Source: Thermodesulfobacteriota bacterium (GTDB lineage: Bacteria; Desulfobacterota; BSN033; WVXP01; G020346125). Taken from it: a stretch of DNA of 37,061 bases. This document shows positions 1-8,064 of the stretch, one piece after another. The notes under the pieces are model-generated. The model saw only the letters and a list, made by a program, of their open reading frames with translations. It searched no databases and was not told the origin of the DNA. The translations under genes were made by a program, and so were the position numbers. The stretch lies in the NCBI GenBank assembly GCA_030145085.1, contig JAQYWG010000007.1, positions 1 through 37,061 of the forward strand. Direction: 5' to 3'. Numbering within the stretch: the stretch's first letter is position 1; every line of letters begins with the position of its first letter.

Positions 1-792
1 GTAACTATCCCGGATATAGGCCAGATCACGAAGATAAACCGGCTTGCCGTTATTGACGAAAGCGACGATGGAGAAGATCTCCGATGGGTGTTTGAAATCC
101 TCGGGTACACGGACTAGATACTTGGCCGGACCGATATCCATGCTGCCGCTGGGCATGTTGACGTTCCCGCGTTCAACCGCGGTGATGAGCCTGGAGAAAG
201 GGACGTTGTAAGCCGCAACTCGATCCAGGTCAAACTCGACATGAATCTCTCGCTCCAGACCGCCGGTAATCCTGGCCTCGAGGACACCCTGGACGGATTC
301 GATGCGGTCCTGGAGTTCATCCGCGAAGGTCTTGAGGCGGCGCAGGCTGAACGGCCCGGAAAGGACAACCCGGATGACGGGAAGGTCTGAGAAATTAACC
401 TCCTTGATGACCGGGTCATCGGGGAGATCAGCAGGCAGGTCGGCCTCGGCCTGGTCGACCTTGTCCCTGACCTTCTGGAGCGCATCATCGATATCTACCG
501 TGGGCAGGAATTTGACGGCCACGGTGGAGAGGCCTTCTGCCGAGGTGGAACGGATCTCCTCAACGTCCGAGAGACCTTTGAGCTTTCGTTCGATGGGAAT
601 CGTAATTAACTTCTCCATGTCCGCGGGGGCGACGCCCTCGTAGGTCGTGGTTACAAAGACGTAGGGAATGGTGATGTCCGGATATGATTCCCGTGGCAAG
701 GTTACGTAGCAGTAGAGCCCGGCGAGGACGATAAAGATCATGAGCGCCAGAACCGCGGATTGACGTTTGAGAGCGATTTGATTGACGATCAT
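1..792 (-). CDS. RND efflux transporter permease, N-terminal part (truncated by window edge)
   Basis: Translated by hand on the minus strand from the ATG at 792: MIVNQIALKRQSAVLALMIFIVLAGLYCYVTLPRESYPDITIPYVFVTTTYEGVAPADMEKLITIPIERKLKGLSDVEEIRSTSAEGLSTV..., open to the edge. Typical RND N-terminal TM1 plus 'PRESYPDI' and 'GVAPADMEKLITIPIE' motifs. Overlaps the stop of the upstream MFP gene (ATGA). Missing from the ORF track because it has no stop in the window. Confidence 0.93.
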   Translation of the reverse strand, partial: MIVNQIALKRQSAVLALMIFIVLAGLYCYVTLPRESYPDITIPYVFVTTTYEGVAPADMEKLITIPIERKLKGLSDVEEIRSTSAEGLSTVAVKFLPTVDIDDALQKVRDKVDQAEADLPADLPDDPVIKEVNFSDLPVIRVVLSGPFSLRRLKTFADELQDRIESVQGVLEARITGGLEREIHVEFDLDRVAAYNVPFSRLITAVERGNVNMPSGSMDIGPAKYLVRVPEDFKHPSEIFSIVAFVNNGKPVYLRDLAYIRDSY

Positions 793-1844
793 TGAACCTG
801 GACCTGCATCCCTTCCTCGACTTCTGCCTGACCGCTCACGATGACGTGGTCACCGACCTCCAACCCCTCAGTGATCTGGATCCGGTCTCCCTCAATGATA
901 CCGATCGAGACGGTTCGGGCGTAGGCGATGCCATCTTTTTCCACGAAGATTATGCGCTCGCCGCCCTTATCCACCAGGGCAAACAGGGGGACAACCAAGG
1001 CGTCGGAGATAACCCTGCGAAGAAAGGCAACCCGTGCGATCATGCCCGGCCGAATTTGGCGGTCCGGGTTTTGGATTAAAACCCTGACTTGAAAGGTCTT
1101 GGTAGCTGGGTCGGCCTTGTAGGCCACGAAGTCAATACTCCCGGACAGCCGGCGGCCCGGGAAGGCGTCGACCGAAACCATGGTTTTTTGCCCGACGCGC
1201 AGGTACCGCACATCGAGCTCGGGAACGTTTACGTTAATCTTAATCTTGTCCACGTTGACCAGGTCCGCAACGGGATTGCCCCTGTCCACGAACTCACCCA
1301 CATCAACATGGAGGTGGTTGACCAAGCCGTTGATGGGCGAGTGGAGGAATCCCCGTTCGTACTCGACTTTGGCTCTGCGCAGATTGCTGAGGGCGAGGGT
1401 CCGTTCGTTCAGACTGCGGTCTAACTCCTCCTTCGCGATGACGTTGCGTTCGGAGAGGAGTTTGCGACGCTGATAGAGCTTATTCGCCAAGTCGAAGGAA
1501 GCCTGAGCATGGTCTAAAGCCGCTTTGAGGACTGAGACGTCAATCTGTGCGATGAGCTTTCCCTCAATCACCCATTGGCCTTCCTTGGGATCTATCCATT
1601 CGACGACTCCGTCTGTTTCCGAAGCCAAACGGACGTCCTGCCAGGCCTCGGTCTCGCCTGGAAGGAGAAGCGCGTCCTTGATAGGAGTCGGCTTAATCGT
1701 AATCACGGACACTTGAACGGGCTTGACTCGGGACTGGTCGTTCTTCGTCTCGACCTTACCCTCCGAGGGGCCACAGCCGGCTACGGAGACCAGGGTGAGA
1801 AGAACCGCCAACAGAGCGGATGAACTGTGCAGATTGGGTTTCAT
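789..1844 (-). CDS. RND efflux periplasmic adaptor (membrane fusion protein, lipoprotein signal)
   Basis: 351 aa; lipobox-like 'LVSVAGCG'; HlyD/MFP features (LASETDGVVEWIDPKEGQWVIEGKLIAQID..., LHSPINGLVNHLHVDVGEFVDRGNPVADLVNVD). Adjacent to the RND permease. Confidence 0.92.
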   Translation of the reverse strand: MKPNLHSSSALLAVLLTLVSVAGCGPSEGKVETKNDQSRVKPVQVSVITIKPTPIKDALLLPGETEAWQDVRLASETDGVVEWIDPKEGQWVIEGKLIAQIDVSVLKAALDHAQASFDLANKLYQRRKLLSERNVIAKEELDRSLNERTLALSNLRRAKVEYERGFLHSPINGLVNHLHVDVGEFVDRGNPVADLVNVDKIKINVNVPELDVRYLRVGQKTMVSVDAFPGRRLSGSIDFVAYKADPATKTFQVRVLIQNPDRQIRPGMIARVAFLRRVISDALVVPLFALVDKGGERIIFVEKDGIAYARTVSIGIIEGDRIQITEGLEVGDHVIVSGQAEVEEGMQVQVQ

Positions 1845-1919
1845 CTGTTCCTTTCCTCTTCGTGCATCCGATTCAAAAGGTTAGTCTGAAGGAGGGGATT
1901 ACCTCCTGTACGATCCCCC

Positions 1920-2546
1920 CTAATTTTTTAGCCCGCCCAAGAAGATCCTCACGAGGGTCTCCACAACTTCCTCAGCCGAGAACGAAAGCGGTGGTCCGCT
2001 TATGGATGCTTCTTGGTCAGCAAGATACATATTTGCCGTCTCAATGAAGAGTTGAGCAGCAATCTGGGCGTTGACCTTCTTAAACGCCCCATCTTCCATC
2101 CTCTGCTGTATATAGGGGGCCAAGAGCTGAGGCAGTGGTGGCCCCGCCTCTCCCCCGTGGTGGAATATCTCACCGAAGCGGGGACCCTCAAGGGCGCTGA
2201 AAATACCAAGCCGGACGATCCTGCGATCTTGCAGACCATGCCTTATGACATGGAAGGCAAACGTTCTGAAGACCCCAACATCATCTTTTTCCGCCATCTT
2301 CTCCTCGACCTCCGGCGGTACCGGGTACTGGCTGAAGAGCTCCGTTAACGCTGCGCGGTAGAGGTCCTCCTTGGTCTTGAAGTGCTGGAAGATAAGGGTT
2401 TCGCTCACGTCAGCCAGTTCAGCGATCTCCCTGGTTCTGGTACCACTGAACCCCTTTTCGGCAAAGAGGGTGAGGGCGGCATTTATTATCTGTTTCCGCC
2501 TTTCTTCCCCACTCAGGCGCTCGTTTTTCTTGGTCGCTTTTCCCAT
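1920..2546 (-). CDS. TetR/AcrR family transcriptional regulator
   Basis: 208 aa; N-terminal HTH 'RRKQIINAALTLFAEKGFSGTRTREIAELADVSETLIFQHFKTKEDLYRAAL' is diagnostic for TetR_N. Confidence 0.95.
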   Translation of the reverse strand: MGKATKKNERLSGEERRKQIINAALTLFAEKGFSGTRTREIAELADVSETLIFQHFKTKEDLYRAALTELFSQYPVPPEVEEKMAEKDDVGVFRTFAFHVIRHGLQDRRIVRLGIFSALEGPRFGEIFHHGGEAGPPLPQLLAPYIQQRMEDGAFKKVNAQIAAQLFIETANMYLADQEASISGPPLSFSAEEVVETLVRIFLGGLKN

Positions 2547-2563
2547 GCCGTTTATTCAACTTA

Positions 2564-2579
2564 GTAAGTGATTACTTAC
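2564..2579. promoter_or_regulatory. Putative TetR operator palindrome GTAAGT-GATT-ACTTAC
   Basis: Perfect 6-bp inverted arms, immediately upstream of the tetR start and just downstream of its -10 box. Confidence 0.65.
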
Positions 2580-2608
2580 ATTATAATAATCATCTTCTCT
2601 TTTTTCAA
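2580..2608 (-). promoter_or_regulatory. Putative sigma70 promoter for the tetR-MFP-RND operon
   Basis: Minus strand: TTGAAA (2608-2603), 17-nt spacer, TATAAT (2585-2580); start site would fall in the operator palindrome. Confidence 0.6.
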
Positions 2609-2699
2609 GGGACTAAGAAACTCAAAATCCACCGTCTCATTTAGGTATTAACACTGGAATCAGCAGGTTATGGAATATTCCTGATCACCAGCAAGGTAT

Positions 2700-2925
2700 T
2701 AGATGCAAGGCGTCGAGGAGCGACGACTGAGGCGTATGGAGCAATACGCCGCAAGCCTGTCGAGAGCCTCAAGGTCGAACGAGAGGAGCGATCGAAGGCA
2801 ACGCCGCCTTTCGGCTTTGCTCAAGGCCGTGAGCCCTTCGGCATTGCTCAGGGCCGTGAGTCCTTCGACCTTGCTCAGGACCGTGAGCTTGTCGAACGGC
2901 CTGTCGAACGGCAGATGATGCCTTG
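2700..2925. repeat. Composite intergenic repeat (palindromic dispersed-repeat type with internal ~27-bp tandem units)
   Basis: Starts 'AGATGCAAGGCGTCGAGGAGCGACGACTGAGGCGTATGGAGCAATACGCCGCA' (stem GGCGTA/TACGCC) and ends 'GGCAGATGATGCC'. Internal units TTTGCTCAAGGCCGTGAGCCCTTCGGC / ATTGCTCAGGGCCGTGAGTCCTTCGAC / CTTGCTCAGGACCGTGAGCTTGTCGAA. Confidence 0.6.
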
Positions 2926-2951
2926 ATGGTGGATCAGGGAGGGCTTTTCCC

Positions 2952-2981
2952 TTGACTGGCTGGGAGGAAGAGTGATATTTT
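2952..2981 (+). promoter_or_regulatory. Candidate sigma70 promoter upstream of lysS
   Basis: TTGACT (2952-2957), 18-nt spacer, TATTTT (2976-2981). Pattern only. Confidence 0.3.
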
Positions 2982-2996
2982 ATTGTGATTTAAGGA

Positions 2997-3104
2997 ACTA
3001 AGTCCTTCGGTTCATAAGTTCGGTTACGAACATATTTAGACTTCGGCTGAGCGACTCGACATGAGCTCGTCGACATGTCTCAGTCGAAGCCCTCAGGACT
3101 TAGT
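2997..3104. repeat. Nested inverted repeat in the lysS leader
   Basis: Outer perfect 10-bp arms ACTAAGTCCT (2997-3006)/AGGACTTAGT (3095-3104); inner arms CTTCGGCTGAG (3041-3051)/CTCAGTCGAAG (3079-3089, one mismatch); core GACATG (3058-3063)/CATGTC (3074-3079). Confidence 0.6.
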
Positions 3105-3216
3105 GCTGCCCTGGGCCATGAGTTCGGGCCGAATGGAGTGAGCATTTGCTCAGATCCTGCTCCAGAAAATACGTCCTTGTATTTGCGAATCGAAGCACTA
3201 AGGGAAAGGGGGATCT

Positions 3217-4701
3217 ATGGATGAACTCCAACCCCTGATGGTTCAGAGGCTTCGCAAGGTTAATGAACTAAAGAAAGAGGGAACAAACCTGTTTCCCAAC
3301 GACTTCCGAGTGGAAAAAACGTGCGAGGATCTTGTGAACCGATTTGGCCAGGCAACCCCTGATGAGTTGAAAATGGTGAAGGAATCCTTTTCACTGGCCG
3401 GTCGGATCATGGCCATGAGGGACTTTGGTAAGGCGGCCTTCATACACATCCAGGACAGGAGGGGTAAGATTCAGGTCTATGTTCGAAGCGACAGGGTCGG
3501 AAAGAAATCTTTTGGTCTCTTTAAGAAAATGGATATCGGAGATTTCATGGGAATTACCGGGACCCTCTTTCGAACCAAAACAGATGAGTTGACCCTCGAT
3601 GCCGAAAGTATCCGGCTCTTGACAAAATCCATGAGACCCCTACCGGAGAAATGGCACGGGCTGAGGGATGTGGAAACCCGCTATCGGCAGCGATATCTGG
3701 ATCTCCTCGTGAATCCAAAGGTGAAGGAGATCTTCACCAAACGGACCAGGATTATCCAGCTGATCAGGCAGTTCCTTGACGCAAGGGACTTTCTCGAGGT
3801 CGAAACCCCCATGATGCAACCCATCCCGGGGGGAGCAACGGCCCGGCCCTTCAAGACTCATCACAATGCCCTGGATATGGACCTTTACCTCAGGGTGGCC
3901 CCTGAGCTTTATCTAAAACGCTTGGTTATCGGGGGGTTCGAACGGGTTTACGAGGTCAATCGGAACTTCAGGAACGAGGGGATCTCCACCCAGCACAATC
4001 CGGAATTTACCATGTTGGAACTCTACCAGAGCTATGCTACTTTCGAAGATCTGATGGCCCTTACCGAAGAGATGGTCTGCTTTATTGCTCAGAATGTCCT
4101 TGGCGGCCTGGCCCTCGAATATCAGGGGGGAAAAATAGACCTTTCTCCCCCCTGGAAGCGACTGACCGTCAAAGAAGCTATCCTTCAGTGGGGAAGGATC
4201 GATTCCAAAACCCTCCAGGACTACGACAAGGCGTTGAAATACGCCCAAGGGTTGGGGATTCCGCTGGAAAAAGGGATTCCCCCTGGGAAAATCATCACCG
4301 AGCTATTGGACGAAATCGTGGAACCGCACCTTATCCAACCCACGTTCGTCACCCATTATCCGACCGATGTCTCTCCCCTCTCTCGGAGAAATCAGGATCA
4401 TCCGGATCTGGTCGATCGCTTCGAACTTTATATAGCAGGAAAAGAGGTCGCCAACGGATTCTCCGAATTGAATGACCCCGTGGACCAGAGGGAACGGTTT
4501 ATCAAACAGTTGGAGCAGGGCAACGTTGGGGAAATGGAAGGTCACCGTTTAGACGAAGATTTCCTCCATGCCCTGGAATCTGGAATGCCACCCACTGCGG
4601 GCGAGGGGATAGGAATCGATCGCTTGGTGATGCTGTTGACCGATTCCCCTTCCATCCGGGAGGTAATTCTATTTCCCCTTTTGAAGCCTCAAAGGGAATA
4701 G
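3217..4701 (+). CDS. lysS: Lysyl-tRNA synthetase, class II
   Basis: 494 aa; OB-fold anticodon domain and class II motifs (RYRQRYLDLLVNP, FRNEGISTQHNPEFTMLELYQSYA, GEGIGIDRLVMLLTDSPSIREVILFPLLKP). Confidence 0.97.
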   Translation: MDELQPLMVQRLRKVNELKKEGTNLFPNDFRVEKTCEDLVNRFGQATPDELKMVKESFSLAGRIMAMRDFGKAAFIHIQDRRGKIQVYVRSDRVGKKSFGLFKKMDIGDFMGITGTLFRTKTDELTLDAESIRLLTKSMRPLPEKWHGLRDVETRYRQRYLDLLVNPKVKEIFTKRTRIIQLIRQFLDARDFLEVETPMMQPIPGGATARPFKTHHNALDMDLYLRVAPELYLKRLVIGGFERVYEVNRNFRNEGISTQHNPEFTMLELYQSYATFEDLMALTEEMVCFIAQNVLGGLALEYQGGKIDLSPPWKRLTVKEAILQWGRIDSKTLQDYDKALKYAQGLGIPLEKGIPPGKIITELLDEIVEPHLIQPTFVTHYPTDVSPLSRRNQDHPDLVDRFELYIAGKEVANGFSELNDPVDQRERFIKQLEQGNVGEMEGHRLDEDFLHALESGMPPTAGEGIGIDRLVMLLTDSPSIREVILFPLLKPQRE

Positions 4702-4743
4702 ATTCTCTCCGGTCAACGGAATAGCCGGGAGGAAACGCCCTCC

Positions 4744-6009
4744 ATGCCGATGCCATACGAACTATTCATTGGCCTGAAATATTTGATGGCCAAGAGAAAA
4801 CAGTTCTTCATCTCGATTAATAGCATCATTTCTATTCTCGGGGTCGCTCTCGGAGTGACGGCCCTTATTATCGTACTGGCCGTAATGAACGGGTTTGAAA
4901 AGGATATCAAGGAGAAAATATTGGGCACCTATTCCCATGTCATCCTAATGAAACACGGGGACGAGGGAATTGCAAAGTATTCCGCTTTAATTGAACAGGT
5001 GAAGGGGTATGAGCGGGTCGTTTCGGCCTCCCCGTTCGTTTACAATCAGGTGATGCTCACATCGAAGGCCAACGTCTCTGGCGTCGTCATCAGGGGGATT
5101 GATCCCGATTCCGCGGTTGAGGTAACCAATATCGGCCGTGCCATCAAGGAGGGGTCCCTCAGTAAATTGAAGGCGCAAGGGGGAGCTGGAACCATCGCTG
5201 GGATCATCATCGGAAGGGAGTTGGCCAGACATCTGGGTACATTCCTCAATGAGCCCATCACCGTGATTTCACCTATGGGTACCATAACGCCCATGGGGAT
5301 GGTTCCCCGAATGAAGCAGTTTAAGGTCGTGGGAATCTTCAACGTGGGAATGTACGAATACGATTCCTCCCTGGCGTATATCTCCCTCAAGGAGGCACAA
5401 CGGTTCTTCGACATGGGAAATGCCGTTACGGGGATAGAGATAAAAGTGGACGACGTCTATAAAGCTAGGAAAGTGGCCAGGGTTATCCAAGAAAATCTCG
5501 GTTTTCCCTATTGGACCAAGGACTGGATGGAGATGAACAAGAATCTCTTTTCTGCATTGAGGCTGGAAAAGGTGATTATGTTTATCATCTTATTCCTCAT
5601 TGTCTTTGTGGCGGCCTTCAACATCGTGAGTACGCTGATCATGGTGGTAATGGAGAAGAACAGGGACATCGCCATCTTGAAATCCATGGGGGCGACGGCT
5701 CGGAGCATTATGAAGATCTTTATCATCGAAGGACTCATTATCGGTGCCGTCGGAACCATTCTGGGAGCCCTAACGGGCCTGCTGGTCGCCATCAATATGG
5801 AGACGATCGCTGGATATGTTGAAAAGATCCTGGGCTTCGAAGTCTTTCCCAGAGATGTCTATTACCTCGAGCGTTTTCCATCCGAGCTGAATCCGGCTGA
5901 CGTGGTAATAATTGTTATCGTTGCGGTGATGTTATGTTTTTTGGCAACCCTCTATCCTTCTTGGAAGGCTTCGAGGCTGGACCCCGCGGAGGCCTTGCGC
6001 TATGAGTAA
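4744..6009 (+). CDS. lolC: Lipoprotein-releasing ABC transporter permease (LolC/LolE family)
   Basis: 421 aa; N-term 'ELFIGLKYLMAKRKQFFISINSIISILGVALGVTALIIVLAVMNGFEKDIKEKILG' and C-terminal FtsX-like permease; close to a LolD ATPase gene. Confidence 0.92.
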   Translation: MPMPYELFIGLKYLMAKRKQFFISINSIISILGVALGVTALIIVLAVMNGFEKDIKEKILGTYSHVILMKHGDEGIAKYSALIEQVKGYERVVSASPFVYNQVMLTSKANVSGVVIRGIDPDSAVEVTNIGRAIKEGSLSKLKAQGGAGTIAGIIIGRELARHLGTFLNEPITVISPMGTITPMGMVPRMKQFKVVGIFNVGMYEYDSSLAYISLKEAQRFFDMGNAVTGIEIKVDDVYKARKVARVIQENLGFPYWTKDWMEMNKNLFSALRLEKVIMFIILFLIVFVAAFNIVSTLIMVVMEKNRDIAILKSMGATARSIMKIFIIEGLIIGAVGTILGALTGLLVAINMETIAGYVEKILGFEVFPRDVYYLERFPSELNPADVVIIVIVAVMLCFLATLYPSWKASRLDPAEALRYE

Positions 6010-7222
6010 AAGTCCTATGGCTTCCGAGAAGGCCCTCATAAAAAGCCGAGCACAGAAATATCTCTCCAAGAGAAATTACAAAAAGGCCTTGGGGGAATTT
6101 CAAAGAATTACCAAACTGGACCCGATGGACCTCAGGTCCCGTCTGAGAGTAGGTGACCTGCTACAAAAGCTGGGAAGGGCCGGTGAGGCCGTTGCCCAAT
6201 ACAAGCAACTCACCCGTCACTATGCCAAGGAGGGTTTCCTCATCCAGGCAATCTCCTTAAACAAGATTATCCTCCGCATTGATCCTTCTCAAGAGGAAAT
6301 AGGTAAGGAGTTAGCCGATCTCTATGCCCAGATTGGTATCTCTTCCCAGATACCGGCCAAGGGACAAAAGGCCGAAAAGAAGCTTCCCGAAATCCCCCTC
6401 TTCTCCGAATTGAATCGGGATGAACTCCACCAAGTGGTAAGCCACCTCAAGGCTCAGCACGTGGCCAGGGGAAGTCTCGTCTGTAAAGAGGGGGATCCCG
6501 GGGATTCCATCTATATCATCAGCTCCGGGAAAGTGGGAGTCCTTAAATATTCCAAGAGTAAACAAGGGGACATCCTTTTGGCCACCCTACGGGAGGGGGA
6601 TTTTTTCGATGAGTTCGGTTTCTTTTCCGATCAGAAGAGGCATGCCACCGTCAAGGCCCTGGCCGATTTGGAGGTTCTGGAAATTTCAAGAAACGATTTC
6701 GACGAAATTGCTAAAGTTCATCCTCGGATGAGGAGTATCCTGCTTAACTTTTATAAGAAACGCATTATCGATACGCTCCTGGCCTTCGCTCCCCTCTTTA
6801 GGCATCTTCAACCGCAGGAGCGTGCCCAACTGGTTAGTCATTTCAAACCGAGGAGGGTTGGGGAAAACAGGTTAATATTCAATCAGGGCTCCCCACCCAC
6901 ATCCTTTTTCGTCATCAAAAGCGGGGAGGTAGAAGTCTTTGCCTCGAAAGGGGCCGAGCAGAGGGTTATTTTGGGCTGTCTCAGGGGAGGTGATTTCTTC
7001 GGGGAAATTTCGCTGATCTTCAACCGACCTCGAATGGCCAGCGTGAGGACCACCAAAACAACCGAACTGCTGGAATTGGAGAAGGCGGATTTCGATCATG
7101 TCGTGGCAGCATATCCCTCCATCAAGGGAACACTGGAGGTCTTTTCAAGGAAGAGATTGGAAGTAACGAGCCACATCATCTCCTCCTCCTGGACCAAGAA
7201 GGCAACGGCAACAATGGTTTAA
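6002..7222 (+). CDS. TPR-like N-terminal domain plus two tandem cyclic-nucleotide-binding (cNMP) domains
   Basis: 406 aa; TPR-like repeats (YLSKRNYKKALGEFQRITKLDPMDLRSRLRVGDLLQKLGRAGEAVAQYKQL); cNMP domain 1 (CKEGDPGDSIYIISSGKVGVL...EGDFFDEFGFFSDQKRHATV); cNMP domain 2 (FNQGSPPTSFFVIKSGEVEVF...GGDFFGEISLIFNRPRMASV). Start overlaps the lolC stop. Confidence 0.88.
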   Translation: MSKSPMASEKALIKSRAQKYLSKRNYKKALGEFQRITKLDPMDLRSRLRVGDLLQKLGRAGEAVAQYKQLTRHYAKEGFLIQAISLNKIILRIDPSQEEIGKELADLYAQIGISSQIPAKGQKAEKKLPEIPLFSELNRDELHQVVSHLKAQHVARGSLVCKEGDPGDSIYIISSGKVGVLKYSKSKQGDILLATLREGDFFDEFGFFSDQKRHATVKALADLEVLEISRNDFDEIAKVHPRMRSILLNFYKKRIIDTLLAFAPLFRHLQPQERAQLVSHFKPRRVGENRLIFNQGSPPTSFFVIKSGEVEVFASKGAEQRVILGCLRGGDFFGEISLIFNRPRMASVRTTKTTELLELEKADFDHVVAAYPSIKGTLEVFSRKRLEVTSHIISSSWTKKATATMV

Positions 7223-7234
7223 GGTGAAAACCCC

Positions 7235-7945
7235 ATGTGGAAAGAGGAAGAACCCTTGGAGGCGACTCATCCCTTAATCCTCGTAGAAAACCTCTTTAAA
7301 TCCTTTGGCCGTGCGCCAAAGAAGGTTGATGTCCTCAAGGATATCACGCTCACTTTTTCCACAGGTGAGGCGGTGGCCATCTATGGCTCATCAGGAGTGG
7401 GAAAGACTACCTTTATGCATATCCTCGGCACCCTCGATAGGCCCACGTCGGGGAGGATCATCTACCGCGGCCAAGACCTCTTTTCCATGGAAGAGAAGGC
7501 CCTTGCCGCATTTCGAAATCGAGAGGTGGGCTTCGTCTTTCAGCTCTATTATCTCCTGCCCGAATTCAACGCCCTGGAGAACACCATGATGCCCGCCTTA
7601 ATTCAGGGAATGCAGAGGAGGCAAGCCGCCGTGAAGGCCGAGGAAGTCCTCGTGGGGGTTGGCCTAAAGGACCGACTCACCCATAAACCTGGTGAACTCT
7701 CCGGAGGCGAACAACAGCGGGTAGCTGTGGCCCGCTCCCTCATACTGCAACCCACCCTGCTACTCGCCGATGAGCCCACGGGAAATTTAGACACCGCAAC
7801 GGGGCATGCCATTCACGATCTCCTCATGAGGTTGAATACCGAGAAGGGGGTGACCTTGATCGTGGTCACCCACAATCGTGAGATTGCCAGCCGAATGCGC
7901 AGAAGTCTTCAGATGATGGACGGAAAGGTCTTTGAGGAGGTTTAA
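7235..7945 (+). CDS. lolD: Lipoprotein-releasing ABC transporter ATP-binding protein
   Basis: 236 aa; Walker [10 protein letters not shown], signature [15 protein letters not shown], Walker [13 protein letters not shown], LolD-like '[14 protein letters not shown]'. Confidence 0.92.
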   Translation: MWKEEEPLEATHPLILVENLFKSFGRAPKKVDVLKDITLTFSTGEAVAIYGSSGVGKTTFMHILGTLDRPTSGRIIYRGQDLFSMEEKALAAFRNREVGFVFQLYYLLPEFNALENTMMPALIQGMQRRQAAVKAEEVLVGVGLKDRLTHKPGELSGGEQQRVAVARSLILQPTLLLADEPTGNLDTATGHAIHDLLMRLNTEKGVTLIVVTHNREIASRMRRSLQMMDGKVFEEV

Positions 7946-8064
7946 TGGAGACAACCTCGATTTTCCCTATTTACAAAGGATCATTTATTTGTTATGAAAG
8001 ACTACCCAAAACCGCTGCAGATTTAGATCTTGACGAGAACCTCTTTCCCAAGGAATCCATATGA
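7945..8064 (+). CDS. Small 39-aa ORF between lolD and bamA ([39 protein letters not shown])
   Basis: Hand translation. Start overlaps the lolD stop (TAATG), preceded by GAGGAGG; stop overlaps the bamA start (ATGA). Fills the whole lolD-bamA gap. Confidence 0.5.
   Translation: METTSIFPIYKGSFICYERLPKTAADLDLDENLFPKESI

Noticed and set aside
1-792. ORF-track ORFs 114..488 (-) and 302..643 (+)
   Set aside because: They lie out of frame or antisense within the RND permease reading frame that I translated across the whole interval; low-complexity R/S-rich products.
2800-2905. Possible CRISPR array from the ~27-bp repeated units
   Set aside because: Units are contiguous and degenerate with no unique spacers; no cas genes in the window.
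2703-2918. 71-aa ORF in the 2.7-2.9 kb region
   Set aside because: Translation of repeat DNA (repeated SPSALLRAVSPSTLLRTVS); not a credible protein.
2982-3216. T-box or other riboswitch in the lysS leader
   Set aside because: No T-box consensus recognised; symmetry fits a palindromic repeat better. An Infernal scan would settle it.
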